Part shown: piece by piece, positions 32,623 to 36,184 of the stretch
How the letters are laid out: each line of letters opens with the position of its first letter
How positions within the stretch are numbered: position 1 is the first letter of the stretch
IMG/VR virus record: IMGVR_UViG_3300047476_000379
Coordinates: 1-36,184 of that record
DNA length: 36,184 bases
Source: a virus
Reading direction: 5' to 3' (one strand)
Program-made: the position numbers and the translations under genes
Notes under the pieces: generated by a model
The model's database searches: none
Told to the model about the DNA's origin: nothing
What the model saw: the letters and a program-made list of their open reading frames with translations, nothing else

Positions 32623-33789
32623 ATGTTTCTGGCTCCGATTGTTAGACCAACTAAAGTTCTTATAATTAGCGCAAACACAAGTGACGTTAATCTATACTCT
32701 TCCGTTGATAGTCCAGCATATCCTCTAAACGTTCTTTGCTTCGTTAACGCTGGTGTTACAGGTTCAACACCATCAACTCCAGCTTTTAGAACAAGTTCAT
32801 CATGGACTCCAGGCACATGGATCTATATTGAAAACAATTCTGCCATCGTAGGTTCAAAAGGAACAAAAGGCAGCACAGGTGCTACAGGTTCCAAAGGTTC
32901 TACAGGAACCACAGGCGGCCAGGGAACCACAGGTTCTGACGGCTCTGGTGGTCATGGCGGCGGTGGTGCAAGTCATACTAATACAGGCGGCCACGGTGGT
33001 GGCGGCGGCACTGGTGGTGCCGGTGGAACAGGTATTACAGGCGGCCTTGGTGGTACAGGAGCCAAAGGCGGCACAGGTGCCACTGGAGGCGTAGGCGGTA
33101 CATCATTCGTAGCCGACTCCGCAACAGGCGTTGCTATCGTTCTTAACAATAAAAATGCTATTGTCGGTGGTACAGGCGGCGATGGTGGTGACGGTGGCAC
33201 TGGTGGTGACGGCGGCGACGGTGGTGCTGGTGGCGCAGGCGGTCACGGAGGAAACGGTGGCGGCGGCGGAGGCGGCGGTGGCGGTGGCGCTCACGGCTAC
33301 GGCCAGCACTATAACACTGGTGCTTATGGTATTCAGCACGCCCACGGCGCTAACGTCCACGCAGGTGGCGGTGGTGGTGGCGGTGGTACAGGTCACGGCG
33401 GTCATGGTGCCGGTGGTGGTGACGGCGGCGCAGGTCACGGCGCTAATCACGGTGGTGCTGGTGGCGGCCCAGGCGGCGGCCACTATGGCGGTAACCAACA
33501 CCACGCACACGTTCATGGTGGACATGGTGGTGCAGGCGGTGCCTATAATGCTGCTGGTGGTCATGGTGGCGCAGGTCATGGCGGCGGCAACCACGGTGGT
33601 GCAGGCGGTGGTCCAGGCGGCGGCGCCGGCGCTTTCGGTGCTACAGGCGCTACGGGCGCTCAAGGTTCAACTGGCGCTCAAGGTGCCACAGGTGATACAG
33701 GTGCCGCTGGTGCTCAAGGTAATGCCATCACAGGTAACACATTTATCAATTACATCAACAATACCCACGTATCGGGCCCAGTTTCATAA
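32623..33789 (+). CDS. Gly- and His-rich fibre-tip adhesin candidate
   Basis: 388 residues in layers: a folded N-terminus with ITSS-like strands (1-72, NVLCFVNAGVTGSTPSTPAF), a collagen-like G-x-y stretch (77-107), Gly-rich blocks (107-160 and 182-338), a short non-Gly strand pair (161-181), a second collagen-like stretch (336-366), and a 22-residue C-terminus. The Gly blocks have poly-Gly runs with His-rich loops (GQHYNTGAYGIQHAHGANVHAG; HYGGNQHHAHVHGGHGG). This layout resembles gp38-type adhesins that use stacked polyglycine-II helices with exposed loops for receptor binding. Metal binding by the His loops is inference. Two long antisense or shifted ORFs over the region are artefacts of the GGN repeats. 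Confidence 0.7.
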   Translation: MFLAPIVRPTKVLIISANTSDVNLYSSVDSPAYPLNVLCFVNAGVTGSTPSTPAFRTSSSWTPGTWIYIENNSAIVGSKGTKGSTGATGSKGSTGTTGGQGTTGSDGSGGHGGGGASHTNTGGHGGGGGTGGAGGTGITGGLGGTGAKGGTGATGGVGGTSFVADSATGVAIVLNNKNAIVGGTGGDGGDGGTGGDGGDGGAGGAGGHGGNGGGGGGGGGGGAHGYGQHYNTGAYGIQHAHGANVHAGGGGGGGGTGHGGHGAGGGDGGAGHGANHGGAGGGPGGGHYGGNQHHAHVHGGHGGAGGAYNAAGGHGGAGHGGGNHGGAGGGPGGGAGAFGATGATGAQGSTGAQGATGDTGAAGAQGNAITGNTFINYINNTHVSGPVS

Positions 33790-33798
33790 GAGGAACAA

Positions 33799-34338
33799 AT
33801 GAACATCCATTATCGTATAATCAAAGTAGATCCGGAATCACACGGTGTAGTAATCCGTTACTTCACTGATATGTTGACTGAAATGGATCTTGCTTCATCA
33901 TTCAATGAAGATGGTTCAGTTAAGCTAAATGCTGATGGTTATCCAGTTGCAACCAGAACCGACGTTCTAATGAGCATCTATGATACACCAACTCCATCAG
34001 CCGAGGAGATCGAAAAGAGAATTAAGCTAAACGCTCCTATTGATTGGTTGAAGCTACAGGAAGACATTACCAATCCAGAGATTGACACCAGAATGAGAGA
34101 ACTTAGAAACTTTGTTGGTGATACTAAGTCATTCACCATTGAAGATATTCAAGGTATTAAGAACACCATGATGGCTGACGCTGCCGCTGCAAGAGCGGAG
34201 TCAACCTCAGACGTTCCAGAAGAAGTAAGTCTACTAAAAGCATATGATACTGTCACCAACATGATTGATTCCATCAAGGTTCTATCTGAAAAAGATCCAT
34301 CATTCCTTCAAGAATTGTCGGAACTGCTCAAAAGATAA
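33799..34338 (+). CDS. Conserved fibre-cluster protein, possible fibre assembly factor
   Basis: 179 residues following the adhesin after a 9-base gap with a strong GAGGAAC site. The start MNIHYRIIKVDPESHGVVIRYFTDMLTEMDLAS, then RTDVLMSIYDTPTPSAEEIEKRIKLNAPIDWLKLQE, belongs to a family seen near fibre genes in T4-like phages. The second half is helical (coiled-coil in places). T4 and lambda put fibre assembly chaperones after the fibre gene, so this may be one, but I cannot show it from sequence. Confidence 0.6.
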   Translation: MNIHYRIIKVDPESHGVVIRYFTDMLTEMDLASSFNEDGSVKLNADGYPVATRTDVLMSIYDTPTPSAEEIEKRIKLNAPIDWLKLQEDITNPEIDTRMRELRNFVGDTKSFTIEDIQGIKNTMMADAAAARAESTSDVPEEVSLLKAYDTVTNMIDSIKVLSEKDPSFLQELSELLKR

Positions 34339-34339
34339 A

Positions 34340-34347
34340 TATAAATA
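34340..34347 (+). promoter_or_regulatory. Late-type promoter box TATAAATA
   Basis: A perfect TATAAATA in the 36-base gap, 27 bases before the next ATG (34375), with GAAAGAGA as the ribosome site. It is the only intergenic gap in this cluster long enough for a separate transcription start. Confidence 0.6.
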
Positions 34348-34374
34348 GGTAGATAAACAAAAGAAAGAGACTCG

Positions 34375-34713
34375 ATGGCCGAATACGTAGAACTTTACAT
34401 TGACCAAGGGAGCAATTTCTCTACCACTATCAATCTCAACGATGACAATACAAATCTTCCTCAGAATGTTTTTGGGTATTCTGTTAGCAGCACCCTAAGA
34501 AGATCACTATTGTCACCGAATGCCGCCGCTAATCTAAGTTGCTCAGTTTATGACGCTCCTAATGGTGAGTTTTTGCTCACTATGAGCGCCAATACTACAG
34601 CCAGCTTGCGTCCAGGACCTTATCTATTTGATGTTAAAGTTTCTGACACCACACAAACGGTGACCAGACTTATTGAAGGAGTTATATACGTAACACCATC
34701 GGTAACAAAATAA
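34375..34713 (+). CDS. Small beta-sandwich virion protein (BppU/Ig-like type)
   Basis: 112 residues of alternating strands with the pattern seen in fibre-associated beta-sandwich domains: GSNFSTTINLNDDNT, NVFGYSVSSTLRRS, CSVYDAPNGEFLLTMSANTTASLRPGPYLFDVKVSDT, then GVIYVTPSVT. Families with this layout serve as adaptor or decoration domains on baseplates and fibres. No signal peptide. It precedes the repeat fibre gene by three bases, so the two are probably co-translated. Confidence 0.65.
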   Translation: MAEYVELYIDQGSNFSTTINLNDDNTNLPQNVFGYSVSSTLRRSLLSPNAAANLSCSVYDAPNGEFLLTMSANTTASLRPGPYLFDVKVSDTTQTVTRLIEGVIYVTPSVTK

Positions 34714-34716
34714 GCT

Positions 34717-36184
34717 ATGTCTATCAAAATCACAACCGGCGGTGATAATAAAGTAAATGTCACCACAACATCTAAAAACAGAATCCAGATCACCAACGGT
34801 GGTTCTGGTTCAATGGCTGGTGTAGCATTAGCTACTGACCTTATTCCAATCTGGTATCATGCGAATGGTGCTGCTAACGTAGCAAACTATTCCTATGCAT
34901 CATCTAATTCAAATTGGGCAGTCCAGAACCTGGTTTATGCCACGGTTAACGCCAACTATACGATGTCCAATGCCGGTTATGTGACGCTAAATGCCGCATA
35001 CGGAACAGTTAATGCTGTCTATGCTTCTGCAAACTCTAATTGGTCAGTTCAAAATCTCGTTTACGCTACTGTAAACTCTAACTACGTTATGTCTAATGCT
35101 GGCTACATTACACTTAATGCGGCTTACAGCACCGTTAATGCAGCCTATGCCTCTATCAATTCCAACTGGACAGTCCAGAACCTCGTTTATGCTACCGTAA
35201 ACGCTGATTATGTAATGAGTAATGCAGCTTATGTTGCTCTTAACTCAGCCTACGATACGGTCAATGCTGTATATGCTACAGCCAACTCAAACTGGGAAGT
35301 CCAGAACGCCCTTTACACAGTTGCTAACACTGTTTACGATACCTCCAATTCAAATTGGGCGGTACAGAATGCCCTCTATTCTACAGCCAATTCTGTTTAT
35401 GACTCCTCAAACTCTAACTGGGTTGTCCAAAACGCTGTCTATCAATTAGCAAATACAATCTATGCTTCTGCAAATTCCAATTGGGAAGTGCAGAACCTTG
35501 TATATGCCACCGTTAATAGCAACTATGTTATGGGTAACGCAGGTTATGTTGCTCTTAATGCTGCTTATGACACCGTAAATGCCGTTTACGCCTCAGCCAA
35601 TTCTAACTGGGATATACAGAATGTAATCTATGCTACTGTAAACGCAGATTACACCATGTCCAATGCTTCTTACACGGCATTGAACTCTGCTTTCAATACA
35701 GCCAATGCATCATATGATTCCGCTAATTCTAACTGGGCAGTCCAGAATACCCTATATGCAACCACTAATGCTGCCTATGTTATGGGCAACGCTGCCTATC
35801 ATACAATCAACGCAGCCTACGCATCATCTAATTCTAACTGGCAGGTTCAGAACGCTCTTTACGATCTAACCAATACAGTTTATGCATCATCTAACAGCAA
35901 TTGGACAGTTCAAAATCTTGTATATGCAACTGTCAATAGCAGCTATGTTATGGGTAATGCTGCCTATGTTGCACTAAACGCTGCCTTTGATACAACTAAT
36001 GCTGTCTATGCTTCTGCAAACTCTAACTGGGTTGTTCAGAACTTAGTTTATGCAACCGTTAATGCTTCCTATACCTTAGCTAATGCAGCTTATGCCAATG
36101 CTAACTCACTTGCAATCGGAGCAAACAACTGGTCTAATCTTGTTGGTCTATCAGCCAACAGTTATGCTGGTTATATGGCAAACT
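34717..36184 (+). CDS. Heptad-repeat tail fibre protein, 3' end cut by window
   Basis: The frame runs open from ATG 34717 to the end of the window (489 residues seen). A short Gly-containing head (MSIKITTGGDNKVNV...) is followed from residue 65 by strict 7-residue repeats of the form x-N-A-x-Y-x-x, for example VNANYTM and LNAAYGT. Every sixth, fifth or third heptad is marked by SNW, giving blocks of 42, 42, 42, 21, 21, 21, 42, 42, 35, 21 and 42 residues before the last seen block. Such repeats fit a trimeric coiled-coil or fibrous shaft. It is therefore probably a fibre shaft or whisker-like protein. The remaining length and its tip are unknown. Confidence 0.75.
   Translation, partial: MSIKITTGGDNKVNVTTTSKNRIQITNGGSGSMAGVALATDLIPIWYHANGAANVANYSYASSNSNWAVQNLVYATVNANYTMSNAGYVTLNAAYGTVNAVYASANSNWSVQNLVYATVNSNYVMSNAGYITLNAAYSTVNAAYASINSNWTVQNLVYATVNADYVMSNAAYVALNSAYDTVNAVYATANSNWEVQNALYTVANTVYDTSNSNWAVQNALYSTANSVYDSSNSNWVVQNAVYQLANTIYASANSNWEVQNLVYATVNSNYVMGNAGYVALNAAYDTVNAVYASANSNWDIQNVIYATVNADYTMSNASYTALNSAFNTANASYDSANSNWAVQNTLYATTNAAYVMGNAAYHTINAAYASSNSNWQVQNALYDLTNTVYASSNSNWTVQNLVYATVNSSYVMGNAAYVALNAAFDTTNAVYASANSNWVVQNLVYATVNASYTLANAAYANANSLAIGANNWSNLVGLSANSYAGYMAN
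34909..36108 (+). repeat. Coding tandem heptad repeat (multiples of 21 bp)
   Basis: Blocks starting with the codons for SNW recur at spacings of 126, 63 or 105 bp, always multiples of 21. The amino-acid pattern is kept while the codons differ from copy to copy (N as AAT/AAC, A as GCT/GCA/GCC), so the repeats are old at the DNA level. Confidence 0.85.

Noticed and set aside
33103-33802. Long antisense and +2-frame ORFs over the Gly-rich gene (186 and 223 residues)
   Set aside because: GGN repeats leave all frames open; the products are Thr/Ala/Val low-complexity sequence with no ribosome site.
34909-36108. CRISPR-like regular repeat
   Set aside because: The period is a multiple of 21 bp, the DNA copies are not identical, and the frame is coding throughout; these are protein heptads.

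Overview
This window is part of the genome of a tailed, contractile-tail bacteriophage of the T4 superfamily. The evidence is a set of recognisable T4-type genes in T4-like order: gp33-gp59-gp32 (late transcription and replication), then the baseplate and tail genes 48, 54 and 26, then gp4, gp53, a split gp5-type hub and spike, gp25, gp6, gp7 and gp8, then fibre genes. A circularly permuted (two-piece) tmRNA gene points to an alphaproteobacterial host or ancestry, because that gene layout and a tag of the AND...ALAA type are typical of Alphaproteobacteria. The host assignment is an inference.

Layout. 1-2737 (+): a tight, translationally coupled run (mostly ATGA overlaps) with a RecB-like exonuclease, two tiny proteins, a small lipoprotein, an unexpected adenylate-forming (acyl-CoA synthetase-like) enzyme and an exported Cys-containing protein. 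2738-3120: a protein-free stretch holding a strong promoter and the permuted tmRNA (tag ANDNNAYEAFALAA). 3121-5611 (+): a two-TM membrane protein, the late-transcription co-activator gp33, a nucleotidyltransferase-like protein, helicase loader gp59 and three small proteins. 5608-6651: a sigma70-type promoter with a palindrome in its spacer, gp32 and a strong terminator. 6650-11731 (-): a tail operon read in the order gp48-like tube cap, gp19-fold tube protein (gp54-like), gp26-like protein, a small ORF probably reached by a -1 frameshift, and an 882-residue peptidoglycan hydrolase with three enzymatic domains. 11773-24806 (+): head completion nuclease gp4, a conserved T4-superfamily protein, gp53, hub proteins, spike, gp25, gp6, gp7 and gp8. 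24822-36184 (+): a giant DUF4815-like structural protein, a hexapeptide beta-helix protein, a small coiled-coil protein, fibre proteins, a Gly/His-rich adhesin, and a heptad-repeat fibre that runs off the window.

How it fits together. gp33 is the bridge between T4-type late sigma factor/sliding clamp and late promoters. Copies of a (C)TAAATA or (T/C)ATAAATA element lie between genes on both strands just upstream of virion genes, so the late programme and its cis sites are both visible. gp59 and gp32 serve replication and recombination. The tail genes build a baseplate with a lysozyme-free hub/spike, and the cell-wall-cutting activity seems to have moved to the separate three-domain hydrolase on the opposite strand. 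The points most worth checking are the phage-borne permuted tmRNA, the gp26/small-ORF frameshift that resembles a tail-assembly chaperone pair, and the adenylate-forming enzyme.
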